A stretch of DNA of 64,000 nt, from the NCBI GenBank assembly GCA_963681505.1, contig OY811976.1, forward strand, positions 1,205,715-1,269,714, given 5' to 3'. The notes beneath the pieces are model-generated. The model was not told the DNA's origin. It did no database searches and saw only the letters and a list, made by a program, of their open reading frames with translations. Shown here piece after piece: positions 36,903 through 46,657 of this stretch (position 1 is the first letter of the stretch; each line of letters starts with the position of its first letter). Both the position numbers and the translations under genes were made by a program. The stretch is from Eunapius fragilis. Taxonomy: Eukaryota > Porifera > Demospongiae > Spongillida > Spongillidae.

Positions 36903-37503
36903 GTGGAGTCTCCGGTAAGGGCCCCAGAATATCCATAGCTACCCGTTCCAGTGGTCTATCTACCTTGCTGACCTCCAAAGGTGCCCTCCTCTTAGGTGGT
37001 GACTTGGGTGAATTACACACTAAACACTTACTACACCATTGCTCCACATCATGTCGCTGCCCTGGCCAGTAGAACCGATGTTGAACTTTCTCCAGTGTCT
37101 TTCTTGTTCCCAGGTGTCCTCCAATAATGGAGTCATGCAGTCCGTACAGGATGTCAGGTACCCAGACTGATGGAAGAACCAGCTGAACACGTCTATCTGC
37201 CCCCCCCCCCCCTTCTGGAATGTCTTCCCATTGGCGATATAAAATGCCGTCTGTCAACACCAAGTTCTTTTGTTGGGTCCACAGAGACTGGAGTTTCCAA
37301 CTGGCACTAGGTGGACACCTGTCTAGAAAAGTATTATTCTGCAAACAGTCAATTACTGTTTTCAAATCATTATCTTCCCCTTGGTGCTGCTTAATCTCAT
37401 CCCTGGACCACACGGGTAGGATGATCTCAGTTGACGCTACTCCTACCGACCCCATTACTGAATCCTCCCCCTCTCTCAACTGTGTCCCACACTGCCCACA
37501 CAT
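36880..37503 (-). pseudogene. Integrase zinc-binding region (gypsy)
   Basis: Carries the H-H-C-C zinc-binding domain (GGHLGTRKTL...CSKCLVC) and the start of the catalytic core, ending in a shifted frame (HGYFSGG*). A run of 13 C at about 37201 encodes a glycine stretch not expected in this protein, so the homopolymer may itself be a mutation. Confidence 0.88.
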
Positions 37504-37539
37504 GCTGCGTGACAGAGCATCTGCATTACTGTGCAGTTA

Positions 37540-38167
37540 ACCTGGACGATGTATGACTTTATAGTTAAACTCAGCAAGTGCTTCCAGCTACCTGGCCACT
37601 TGTCCTTCTGGCTCTTTAAAACTAAGAAGGAAGCCACTTTAAGCAGTTGTGATCCGTCCGGATTTGCAACTCTTTCCCATAGAGGTATGGCTTGAAGTGG
37701 TGGACTGCCCACACCATAGCCAGCATCTCTCGCCGGGTGGCATAATACTTCCGCTCATTCTTTGACAAGACCCTACTTGCATAGGCCAACACATGCTCAC
37801 AACCACCAACTACTTGTGAAAGTACAGCTCCCAACCTTTCCCCACTTGCATCTGTATCAATCACAAACTGTAAATGAAAGTTTGGAAATGACAAAATAGG
37901 CGCAGATGATAACTGCTTCTTCAATTCAAAGAAGGCCTCGCTACACTCCTGGGTCCATATCCATTCCCTTCCCTTGTGTGTGAGGGCATGGAGAGGGGCA
38001 GCTACTAGAGCAAAACCCTTGATGAAGCGTCGGTAATATGAGGCTAAACCCAGAAAGCATTGTAGCTGCTTCTGACTCGTAGGCACAGGCCAGTCTGCAA
38101 TACATTTCACTTTCTCAGGATCAGTTGAAATTCCCTGGTCTGATATCACATGCCCCAGATAGGACAC
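37540..38167 (-). pseudogene. RT connection and RNase H domain (gypsy)
   Basis: Begins SYLGHVISDQGIS (end of RT) and continues through FLGLASYYRRF into the RNase H domain with DTDASGERLGAVLSQ, YATRREMLAMVWA and RTDHNCLKWL. The frame stops at 37622. Family-typical sequence (ARWLEALAEFNYKVIHRPG) continues in another frame to about 37540, where a TAA interrupts it. Confidence 0.88.
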
Positions 38168-39027
38168 CCGACTCTGCAGCAGGTGGCATTTGGTTGGGTT
38201 ACCTTTAAACTAGCACCCCTCAAACGAGCTAAAACATCCCTCAACTGCTGGAAATGCTCATGGACAGTATGACTAAATACAATTATGTCATCCAAATATA
38301 CCAGACAGGATGTCCAATGAAGCCTTGCTAGAACGCGTTCCATTAATCTTTGGAACGTGGCTGGGGCATTGCACATCCCGAAGGGCATAACCTTAAACTG
38401 GTAGAGGCCACATGGGGTTATAAATGCAGTTTTTTCCTTGTCCCCAGGGTTAACTGCCACCTGCCAGTAGCCACTAGCTAAATCTATTGTTGAAAAATAG
38501 CGAGCACCCCCCAGGGCATCCAAAGTATCATCGATTTTAGGTAGAGGCTGGGCATCCTTACGGGTGCAGTCATTCACCTTCCAAAAATCTACACAAAACC
38601 GGGTAGACCCATCTTTTTTCCTGACTAGCACAATGGGTGATGCCCAGGGACTATGGCTAGGTTCAATAACCCCACGTGACAGCATATCATCCAGTAACTC
38701 ACGAACCTCCTGCTTCTGGTGAACTGGTAGTCGTCTGGCTTGCTGACGTACTGGCCGACTGCTCCCTGTGTCAATCGAATGGTACACTAGGCTGGTGTGG
38801 CCCAAACTGTTCTCCCCCACTGCAATTACATCCTTGAATTCCAGCAATAGTGATGCTGCAGCATCCCTTTCCTTTTCAGACAGTTTGTCAGCACCACGTA
38901 GCATGAGGTGGACCACATCTTCCACTCCAACATTTGCTGTGATGTTTACAGCCTCCTGTATCACACTGCACACAGTATGGCTGGTGGGCCTTGCAACCGC
39001 CACCTTCTCACCCTTGTGGACCATCAC
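38146..39027 (-). pseudogene. Reverse transcriptase (gypsy)
   Basis: Shows the conserved RT blocks in order: GVIEPSHSPWASPIVLVRKKDG, FCVDFWKVND, LPKIDDTLDALGGARYFSTID, the GMCNAPATFQRLM block and the catalytic YLDD. After GASLKV the frame shifts by one base and ends at 38146, while the correct continuation is found in the next frame. Confidence 0.92.
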
Positions 39028-39188
39028 TGTTTGTGCTGAAGGATTAAGAACTTAAATTACTGTCTGTGAGGAACTTGCCTGAGACAAGGAATGTGCCACA
39101 ACAAGGCAGTGTTGTTCCATGAAATTATTAAGTGGCTCCAAAAGGACATCTGTCTGGTGTGTCAGCTGACTCGTCTGCACATCTATTG

Positions 39189-39800
39189 TTACTGGAAGAC
39201 GTATCTGGCAATAGGGGCCATGGACACAAAGCAGACAGCATTATCAACATGCTCTCTTGTACACATGTGCACCTGTTGCCCACCCGCATACAACACCTTT
39301 TGCTGCATGTCCAGAACACAACCATATTGAGACAAAAAATCAGCCCCAAGAAGGCACTCCTGAGTAAGGCTCGTGGCTATAAACACCATGTGTACAACTG
39401 ACAAGCCCCCAACTTTAATCACCAATGCACACTGCCCAACTAATCCCAATTTTTCACCATTCGTTGTTACCACTGCTCGTACTGGTGCTTCCAAAATGTA
39501 CCCCCTGTTCTTTACCTTTAATTCCTTCCATACTTCCTCCCTTCTCAGTGTAACCGCTGAACCAGTGTCCAACAGCAGTTTGGTGCTGCGTCCTGCAACA
39601 GAACCTATCACCATCAACGTTGAGCTCACCGCTGCCACACTGTCCTTCCCCTTCCCTGTCCTCCGATGATGAGGGCAGTTCCGCTTGAAGTGTCCACGTT
39701 GACCACATGACCGGCAGCAGGTACTGTTACACACCCTTTTTTCCGTAGTGGTGTACTCCTTCCTGTGCCTCGTGGCTGCTAGTCCTGCAGGCATTTTCAA
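39189..39800 (-). pseudogene. Gag zinc knuckle and aspartic protease (gypsy)
   Basis: A CCHC knuckle (CCRSCGQRGHFKRNC) lies about 28 residues in, followed by the retropepsin motif LLLDTGSAVTL and a GADFLSQYG block. A stop (TAG) separates this frame from gag upstream. Confidence 0.88.
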
Positions 39801-39919
39801 TAGCTCTAGCTGTTCCTATAATTGTCGTATTGCAGCCTCCGAATCCTGAAGTTGCCTATATTCAGCTCCTTGATAGTGGGAAGTGTGCTCTTGACAGGTT
39901 CCAGAGCAGATACAGTAGC

Positions 39920-40474
39920 TTATATCTCCCCCTCCAGGCGTCCGACAGCGAAGAACTCGTGCACACTCCTTTCTTTGTGCAACCTTTTCTGCGCAGATTC
40001 TACAGTTTCCTGTTGCGTGGCTAGCTGTAGCGCCTCAGCAAGCGTCGCCGGCATTTTGCGCATTAACTTCAACTGGACAGTGGGAGAGCGAACGCCTCGA
40101 TTTTTCACCATTTCCTGCCGCTGCTCCGTGGACCATTGAGGATACGCCTTATCGGCTAGCTCAGTCAGTACTCCGACAAATTCGCCCAATTTTTCGTCAG
40201 TCCTCTGCGTACGCTGCTGCAACTTACTCGAGCTCGTTTCCGTCGGGGTGGGTCCTTCAGACAGTGAACAACTGCTTCGTAGTCTGTGGAGACAGCCAAC
40301 CGGCGGTTGTGAAACAATACGGAAAGGAGCGTCCTCCAGTAGTGAAACAAGCTCACAGTGACACGTCCACTGGTCTTCGGGTATCTTTACCTGGCGAACG
40401 TATAGCTCAAACCGCATTAGCCAGAGTGGAAGGTCCGCCTTCTCTGAGAACCGTGGAGGTGGGCGCCGACTCAT
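39920..40474 (-). pseudogene. Gag-like capsid region (gypsy)
   Basis: Starts MSRRPPPRFSEKADLPLWLM, typical of gypsy gag. A central piece (STDYEAVVHCLK) is in another frame (about 40270-40330), so at least two indels are present. A short internal deletion is likely before RGVRSPTVQLKLM. The 1.18-kb element at 40485-41667 sits 10 bp upstream of this ATG. An alternative start (MRAEESATSENAE) lies by the primer-binding site at about 44399. Confidence 0.75.
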
Positions 40475-40484
40475 CCTTACTACC

Positions 40485-41667
40485 CAGGGCCGGCGCCGCA
40501 GGTCCGGTTGCACGGTTTTAACCGGACCACTTTTTATAACTTGAGGCCTTTTTTAATTACATCATTGTATATTTTCTTGCACTACGTCACTTTGCGCAAT
40601 CCGTTATGCGTTAATTAGTACATGAACATGCTATTACTTTAACATGATCAGATGTGGCGACCAAAGTCTGATCTGTTATTAGCTATACATGTATAATAAA
40701 GTTAACAGCATTCAGTAAAAAATGGCTACTGTTGTCAAAGTGCGAGATTCGATTCCCAGCTTACCCATGCAGAGGCGGATCCGGGGGGGGGGGGGGGGGT
40801 TTGGGGGTTGCAACCCCTCCTTTCATATAAGGTACTGCCCCCTCTTCTGCTAAACCCCCCCCCCCCCCCCCCTCCCCGCTTTTGGTATCGGGCCTTAAGT
40901 TGGACAGCACCCCCCCCCCCCGCTTTTCGTGTCGAGCCTAAAGCCGACAGCACCCCCCCACCCCCCCCCCCCCCCCCCGCGTTTCGTATCGGACCTAAAG
41001 CGGACCCCCCCCCCCGCTTTTCTTGTCGGACCTACAGCGGACAGCCCCCCCCCCCCGCTTTTCGTATCGGACCTGAAGCGGACACCCCCCGCATTTCGCA
41101 TCGCGGGTCTCAAACCCCCCCCCCCCCCCCTTTTGGAAAATCCTGTATCCGCCCCTGTTACCTGATGAGCCCCACCATCCTAAATCCTTTGCTTTTCCGA
41201 AGCGAAGCTTTGGAAAGACAAAACCTGTTTTTTGCTCAGCAAAGAGCCAGTGGTTCGATACTTGGCCTTTTCTCCATTACGATGAAGACAGGATGTGATG
41301 TTCTGCCCACTTGTCACTGCCTTTAAGCTGGGCAGAATTAAGTCAAGTAAAAACGCTGCAACTGCATTTGTAAGTTTATACGCGAGCAAGTAATATATGG
41401 TCATGCTTAGTGAGTGACAAATGTTTTTGTGTCTCATGTAAATTCAGGATAACTTCGCGCGCGCTAAGATATCATTTCTGCCTCCGTTTCATGCAGTTAT
41501 GTTGGCGTAAGTCTTGCAGGGTTATTTAACGCAAAAACCTGTGCTTCTGGGGCGGAGCTCCAGACCCCGATGGGGGAGCTTACAGCGCTCGCCATACCCC
41601 CTAGCTGGGCTGGTTTGGGTCACTACTGCACAACCGGACCACTCTTTTTACCGCGGCGCCGGCCCTG
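40485..41667. mobile_element. 1.18-kb non-autonomous DNA element, 5-bp TSD, nested in gypsy
   Basis: Perfect 15-bp terminal inverted repeats CAGGGCCGGCGCCGC, both followed inward by GGTCCGGTTG motifs. Flanked by the direct repeat CTACC (40480-40484 and 41668-41672). No transposase is visible. It carries the nested poly(G) element at 40770-41157. hAT-like by its CAGGG ends, but the duplication is 5 rather than 8 bp, so the class is uncertain. Confidence 0.78.
40770..41157. mobile_element. Poly(G)/poly(C) hAT-type MITE, second copy
   Basis: Left end CAGAGGCGGATCC, right end inverted CAGGGGCGGATACAGG. The middle is a tandem repeat of roughly 40 bp, each unit a poly(C) run followed by GCTTTTCGTRTCGGACC, present about six times. 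The flanks share TTACC but no perfect 8-bp duplication. Related to 4403-4695. Confidence 0.65.
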
Positions 41668-42149
41668 CTACCTGCTGTTCTCTTACCAGCGGTGACGGAA
41701 CTCACGGAAGGAATTAAAAAGTGTAGCCGCCATTATGATGAAATAATTAACCACGAGTAAAGTGGGTCCGAATTAGGGGGAAACTAAAAAACTAAAAGAT
41801 CCGCTAGCAACAGAATCACAGGTACTAGTTGTAATAAAAGTAGAGTAACCTTTTACACTATGTTCACATTATAATTTATAACAGCTGCAACTATCACAGT
41901 TTTGATGCACGCACTTTAAATAAACTAGTTGGGCCTGTTCGGTACTACGCTTATCATTTTATCATTTTACACCCCTTGCCTTCTTTACTGTAAATTCATA
42001 AGCATGCATAAGCCATCTATATCAATGCAGCTCTTGGTTTCCCTGAAATAAAAATTACATATGCATGCAGACTCGCAAAGCAGCGTGCAAAGCAGCAAAG
42101 TTAAACCGCATGCGGTAATGTATAGCGTTCTATAGACATGACAGAACAC

Positions 42150-42215
42150 TAGTCTGGGGACCCGACTGATGGCTGTACTATCGATAGTACAACCATCAGT
42201 CGGGTCCCCAGACTA
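42150..42215. mobile_element. 66-bp near-perfect palindromic insertion with 9-bp TSD
   Basis: Two 33-base arms with a single mismatch and no loop (centre ATCGAT). The ends are TAGTCTGGGGACCCG. It is flanked by the perfect 9-bp direct repeat ACAGAACAC (42141-42149 and 42216-42224), so it behaves as a mobile insertion although it is essentially two inverted ends joined. Confidence 0.85.
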
Positions 42216-42488
42216 ACAGAACACATGCACACAGTTTAAAAAATACATTGCGTACGACTGAAAATCAATTGAAATGTGTAAAAGTGCAACTTGGCTTATA
42301 CAATGTGATTACTGCCGTTTTTCGACGATGATGAATTAAGGTTTCATCGGAACAGACCCCTTTTATATCGCCGCATTTGTAGCATCCAGCTGAATGATCT
42401 CTCACAAAATGCATCCAATGTCGTCTCAAGAGTTGTACTTTCACATTCCTGTTATTGAAAACAAAAATACTCATCAGCGGACCTTTTA

Positions 42489-43067
42489 TGCACCTATCAT
42501 TGGTAACTGCAACCCCCCCCCCCCCCCCCCCCCATCCGGGACATATGGGGGATTTGACATTTATTAAATCAAATGCCCCACTGTTGGGGACTAATAACTG
42601 GTCAAATGACCCCTCCTCGACCCAGTCCCGTTACATGTGTGATACCTTTTATAACCTACGGTTTCGTTCCTGCTATTCAAAACGAACGCGCGTTAGCCTT
42701 TGTAGGTATACCGCTGATATTGTGCCGCTATAAGAGTTGTAGTTATAATTGTACTAGTAGTTTGGTAAAGCGCATGTTCTTGTTTCCGGTGAGGTACAGG
42801 CTAGGTATGATGTTGCGTACCTACCGTGAACGTGCCAAGGTCGTCACAAGTTTTGAGCTGCAAAACACGCCGATAGGGGGAGGTCACATGCTGTTATACG
42901 ATTAAAATTCATTTTCGCGGTCGAGGTCAAATCCCCGTGTACGGTCAAATGCGCACCGCAATAATCTGATTAGCCTGTCAAATCCCCCACTAATCCCCTA
43001 TATGTCCCGGATTGGGGGGGAGGGGGGGGGGGGGGGGGGGGGGTTGCAGTTACCATTGATAGGTGCA
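42489..43067. mobile_element. 579-bp Harbinger-type MITE with TTA target duplication
   Basis: The ends read TGCACCTATCAWTGGTAACT, continue GCAACCCCC, and after a poly(C) run of 20 or more share TCCGGGACATATRGGGGATT. TTA stands on both sides (42486-42488 and 43068-43070). A 3-bp TTA/TAA duplication is characteristic of PIF/Harbinger elements. The interior 110-codon ORF (42573-42905) has no recognised domain. Confidence 0.7.
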
Positions 43068-43176
43068 TTAGTTTTTTTACTTCCCCCCAAAATGGCCTAA
43101 ATTTACCCACTTTACTCGCGGACGCGCGCGGTATTAATAATATGAAATCACACGTGAGTTTACACTATAGTACACG

Positions 43177-43950
43177 TCAGTCATTGCTACTAAACTTTCC
43201 AAACAAGGTAAGCCTATGCCCTGAACCGAAAATAAAATCGTTACCAAAATCGATCAAATTGAGGCTTTTGGTCATATGTGAAGTAGCATGGTCGTAGTAC
43301 GTACTTCTTAAAAAGGTTTTAATTCTTCGCAGCGTACGCGCGTGCTGAAAGAACGTTCGCTTGTAGCATTTGTTGCAGGCAGGACCAAAATCAGCAAATG
43401 GAATACTAATGTGCAAACTTGTGAAACAAGCACTCTTTGGATGGGTGTGAGGTCCCGTAGAATTATCACAACACAATGTAGAGTGTACCTTCCATTGGAT
43501 TTAGGCAGATTTTGGGACATTATATCTCAACTGATCTATGTTCATATCATCGCCGTAAAATTCAGTCACAAACTGCAATTCTTCTTCGAAATTTTCTTTA
43601 TTTGCTGCTTTCAAAGCTTATTACAATAAACCTGATATCCAGGCTGGTCAAATCGAGTTTGGATACCACAGATTATCAGGTCTCAGTAGTTCTTCAAAGA
43701 AAATACGACGGTATATATCTTGTTCCTGGATGATCTCCTTCACTTGAACCAGAATCATATCGTCTACGTGGCCTTCTTTTGCGTGGTAGTGTGGGATATT
43801 CCACTTCAAGTTCACAGCAGTCTGGTAAACTCTTCAATGACTGAAGAGTTTTACTATCATTGCTGTTATTGATTGGCCTTCTGCTGCAGACATGCTCGGG
43901 GATTAGAGTGTCTAACTTAGATTGTCACTGTGTTGTAGTAGCATGCAATT
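43177..43950 (-). pseudogene. hAT transposase relic (C-terminal half)
   Basis: On the minus strand a broken reading gives FDQPGYQVYCNKALKAANKE-like text, then EEELQFVTEFYGDD, then the hAT dimerisation signature LPATNATSERSFS, and, after one more frame change, LRRIKTFLRST. Stops and shifts are frequent. The wording is typical of animal hAT transposases of the ZMYM/TTF-finger type. The N-terminal part is missing. Confidence 0.8.
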
Positions 43951-44406
43951 GACCTAACAACATCAAACACCAAACAAGAAATCAAACGATTCCATACATG
44001 CTATTACGCCTATTATACAAGATTTCATGTCTGTTTCTTTAACGTATTGCAGCAATTCCTCCCATATATTGTAAACAACACTTCATAATTTAATTTAGAC
44101 AAAATCCTTCCAAGGCACTCTGCATTGGTGGTCCACCTAGTAGCTTGAAGCCATTTTTTAACACAAATCACGTGGAGAGCAGCAGGTATACAGTAGCAGC
44201 TGTAAGCTGTTCACAGTGTTTGTATACCTCCTGCTCACCAGCGATTTAACTGCTATGAATAATTAATGACATCATGAATAACTGATCATCGGTACAAAAA
44301 GTGGAGCCGCGCCATGGCGGCTCCGGCGGCCACGGTTCCGTCGCCGCTGCTTACGACGGCCGGTGTTTCTGCGTTTTCCGAGGTAGCGGACTCTTCGGCC
44401 CTCATG
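43951..44406. other. Remnant 5' region of the gypsy element and flanking insertion DNA
   Basis: Contains an imperfect hairpin at about 44176-44245 (arms AGCAGGTATAC and GTATACCTCCTGCT). From 44310 upward it is GC-rich gypsy sequence with the short minus-strand frame MRAEESATSENAE, which ends soon after because of the insertion boundary near 44290. Confidence 0.45.
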
Positions 44407-44424
44407 ATCCCACTTCTGACACCA
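44407..44424 (-). other. Retrotransposon primer-binding site
   Basis: Minus strand TGGTGTCAGAAGTGGGA begins one base after the LTR end (...CTGTTACA). TGG start and position fit a tRNA primer site. The tRNA is not identified. Confidence 0.65.
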
Positions 44425-44831
44425 ATGTAACAGACTTGGCGGTAGCAGCACATATTCTGTAGTGCAGCAGAAGTTGTTTGGTGTAACCTATGTTCATGTG
44501 CATATGTTCATGCAATGGCCACAAGACACATCGATTATTCATAAGATACACTTGAGACAAAAGTGGTTCATTAATTCTATGTTTGGGCGTACGAAAAGAC
44601 TAGTCTTACCTCCAGCCTTTGTGCAGGAGGGCTGCAATATCGGATCTTGTACCCGCCCTTCCAAATAAGTGCCGCGTGGCAATGTAAACACTGCTTGCGC
44701 ATAAATTTGCTGCGCAATTTAAAGAATGCGTGGTCGTTCTAAAGAAAAAAAGATGAACTGACTCTGCTGTGTTGTACTACTAGCTGTTCTGAGGAGTTAT
44801 GAGGTTTGAAACTTGGAAATTAAGACAGGTA

Positions 44832-44846
44832 CACAACCAAAATTTT
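44832..44846 (+). repeat. Left TIR of element 1
   Basis: CACAACCAAAATTTT preceded by TA (44830-44831). Inverted partner at 55520-55534. Confidence 0.75.
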
Positions 44847-45474
44847 CGGCAAATTATCAGTACCGGGGCAATTTTATAACCCGTACGAGTACCGATAAAT
44901 GGTTACATCCGAAATCGGGCATGATATAACACAGTTAGTACCGGGTGTACACTACATGTTGGAGCGATGTGTTTACGTGCCCGAAGTAGGCTACTACCCT
45001 AACCGTAACGACATGTTATAGTTATCGCGGCGTATAAATAATAGGAAGGACTTCAAAGACAAAGTGGAGGGGGGCAAAATTCGGCACCCTCGCAAAGCGC
45101 TGCAATCTTCCGTACCGAGGTTCAGGCCTCACCATAGAAGCCATGCAACGCTTTGACATTAGTAAGAAATACACAGGCTCACCCCGATCTTTCTCGAGTA
45201 AAGTCTTAAATAGCGAGTTTCATGCTAACTTCACTGATTCCAGCACTGTTATAATTTGAGGTACGGTATGCAACTGCCCCCCCTCCCAATCCCTTTACTA
45301 CGCCTATATGAATAATAGTTTGAAAACATCATATATGATTGGAATTGTTTATGCAAGAAATCATAAATGGGATTAAAAGCAATTGAGTATAACATGTCCT
45401 GATCAGCAGTTGCGTGCATGCAGTTGTCGGCATCTTATGAGAGAGGGAGAACAGTAGAGGCCAAAGAGGTCTCC

Positions 45475-46603
45475 TCAGGTGATGAAGTGGTAAGGGTACT
45501 GCATGGTAGTAGGAGGGAGGAAGTAATCGAACTCTCCATCAACGTAGACAACTTCTTCTAAGTCTGCAGATGGTGGTAATGATTCACCATATATCCCCTT
45601 CAGCCATTTCCTAAATTCTTTGAACGTGTCCTTTTTTGATTGTGGGGCTGTTCTTACAAATGTTCGCTGGATTATATGGTAAATCAGTTCTGAATCGTAA
45701 TGGCACATTCAGGTAAATTGATAGTACTTACCAAAACCAGGCTGCAAGGTTAGTTCTATATTCAGGAAGGACATTTATGTCTACCTTTAATGACATAATG
45801 AACTTTTCGGCAAATTCCATTGTTGGGAGCTTTGCATAACCCCCACATGGTTGTATGCCAAACAACTATAGAATACATCTATAAACTGATATCTCACTCT
45901 GCGCCTTTCTTCAGATCGGATGTCAGTAAGCTTTTTCTTGCAATACTGCCTGGCCTTTTCTTTTAATGAGGTGGATAACTGGTCTCCAAGGACTGATCCA
46001 ATCATATCCTTTTTTTTTTTAAAGGTACTTGTAATCTATACTGATAACAAGAATGCAATATAATACTGATAAAAAAACTAACAAGATACCCCTGTTGGAC
46101 GGTTGACAGGTCAAGCTCCTGCAATAAAGGGTAGCAATACCCTTGTTAAGGGGCATAAAAAAATTATATATATGTCAGAAAGAATATTAAAATGGCTATA
46201 CCTTGAACGGACTTTTCTCGATTGTAAGTAGCAGTTCGGTGAGAGTTTCTACCGCTCGTTTTATTGCACCTAGATCAGCGGTCTGCATGTTAGCTATTGC
46301 CTGTTTCACCTCCTTTCTCATCGCACTCAACTCCCGGAAAACACCTTGTAGATCGACAGTTGGGGGAGTGGTTGCAACGCTGGGGGTTGCAAAATTTGCT
46401 GTGGTCGAAGGAAAGGAGGGCGACAGTTGAGTGTCTTGGATTCCACTGGTTCTAATTGGCCGATCATCCCTTGGCCTTGGCCTTGCGGAATCTGAATGGG
46501 TTGAGCTCCTACCACGAAGCAAAGGGTTCTGCACACTTCCAGAGGGTTCATTTTCCGTCCTTGAATGCCATGGAAGAGAAGTACTTGTGAATGTTGTGCT
46601 CAT
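45475..46603 (-). pseudogene. Element 1 partner gene (coiled-coil accessory protein)
   Basis: Exons 46202-46603, 45898-46008, 45732-45865 and 45475-45666 correspond one to one with the four exons of the element 2 partner. Exon 2 has the identical length, 111 nt, and ends at the same EERRR codons. The first exon is Ser/Thr/Pro-rich, then helical and likely coiled coil (FRELSAMRKEVKQA...VETLTELLLTIEKS). Exon 3 has LFGIQPC...EFAEKF against LLGLRPC...EFVEKF. Exon 4 has RTFVRTAPQSKKDTFKEFRKWL. Exons 3 and 4 do not join in phase in my reading (exon 3 is 2 nt longer than its homologue), so a small indel or altered splice site is likely. Start chosen at the Met that leaves 54 bp to the transposase ATG. 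Confidence 0.7.
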
Positions 46604-46657
46604 GACTGTGTAAACACTCTGTGTAAACAAAGCCACGTGCAGCAGATTACTTTGATT
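46604..46657. promoter_or_regulatory. Bidirectional promoter region of element 1
   Basis: Only 54 bp separate the two divergent start codons. It contains CACGTG at 46634-46639 next to GTGTAAAC. The equivalent 51-bp interval in element 2 also holds CACGTG. Promoter function is inferred from geometry and this shared motif. Confidence 0.45.

Larger units (their letters stand above)
41754..43118. mobile_element. Possible TIR element enclosing a MITE and a palindrome
   Basis: CGAGTAAAGTGGGT at 41754 is repeated inverted ending at 43118. Weaker similarity extends inward (AATTTAGG, GGGGAARTAAAAAAC). No target duplication seen and no ORF of note, so the call rests on the inverted repeat only. Confidence 0.4.
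35596..44453 (-). mobile_element. Degenerate Ty3/gypsy LTR retrotransposon with nested insertions
   Basis: Read on the minus strand: LTR end and primer-binding site near 44426, gag, zinc knuckle and protease, reverse transcriptase, RNase H, integrase, polypurine tract, 3' LTR ending at 35596. The domain order PR-RT-RH-INT is that of Ty3/gypsy. Frameshifts or stops break gag, the RT/RH join, the RH end and the integrase, so the copy is dead. About 3.8 kb between 40485 and about 44290 is later insertions. Comparison with receptor copy 1 shows insertion at GTACTCAC. Confidence 0.9.

Noticed and set aside
40808-41326. Proline-rich and glycine-rich ORFs over the poly(C) MITE
   Set aside because: They arise from poly(C)/poly(G) runs of the mobile element.
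42573-42905. 110-codon ORF inside the Harbinger-type MITE
   Set aside because: No transposase motif, and the element is too short to be autonomous.
44170-44245. Hairpin AGCAGGTATAC...GTATACCTCCTGCT as a separate mobile element
   Set aside because: Arms are short and imperfect and no target duplication is visible.
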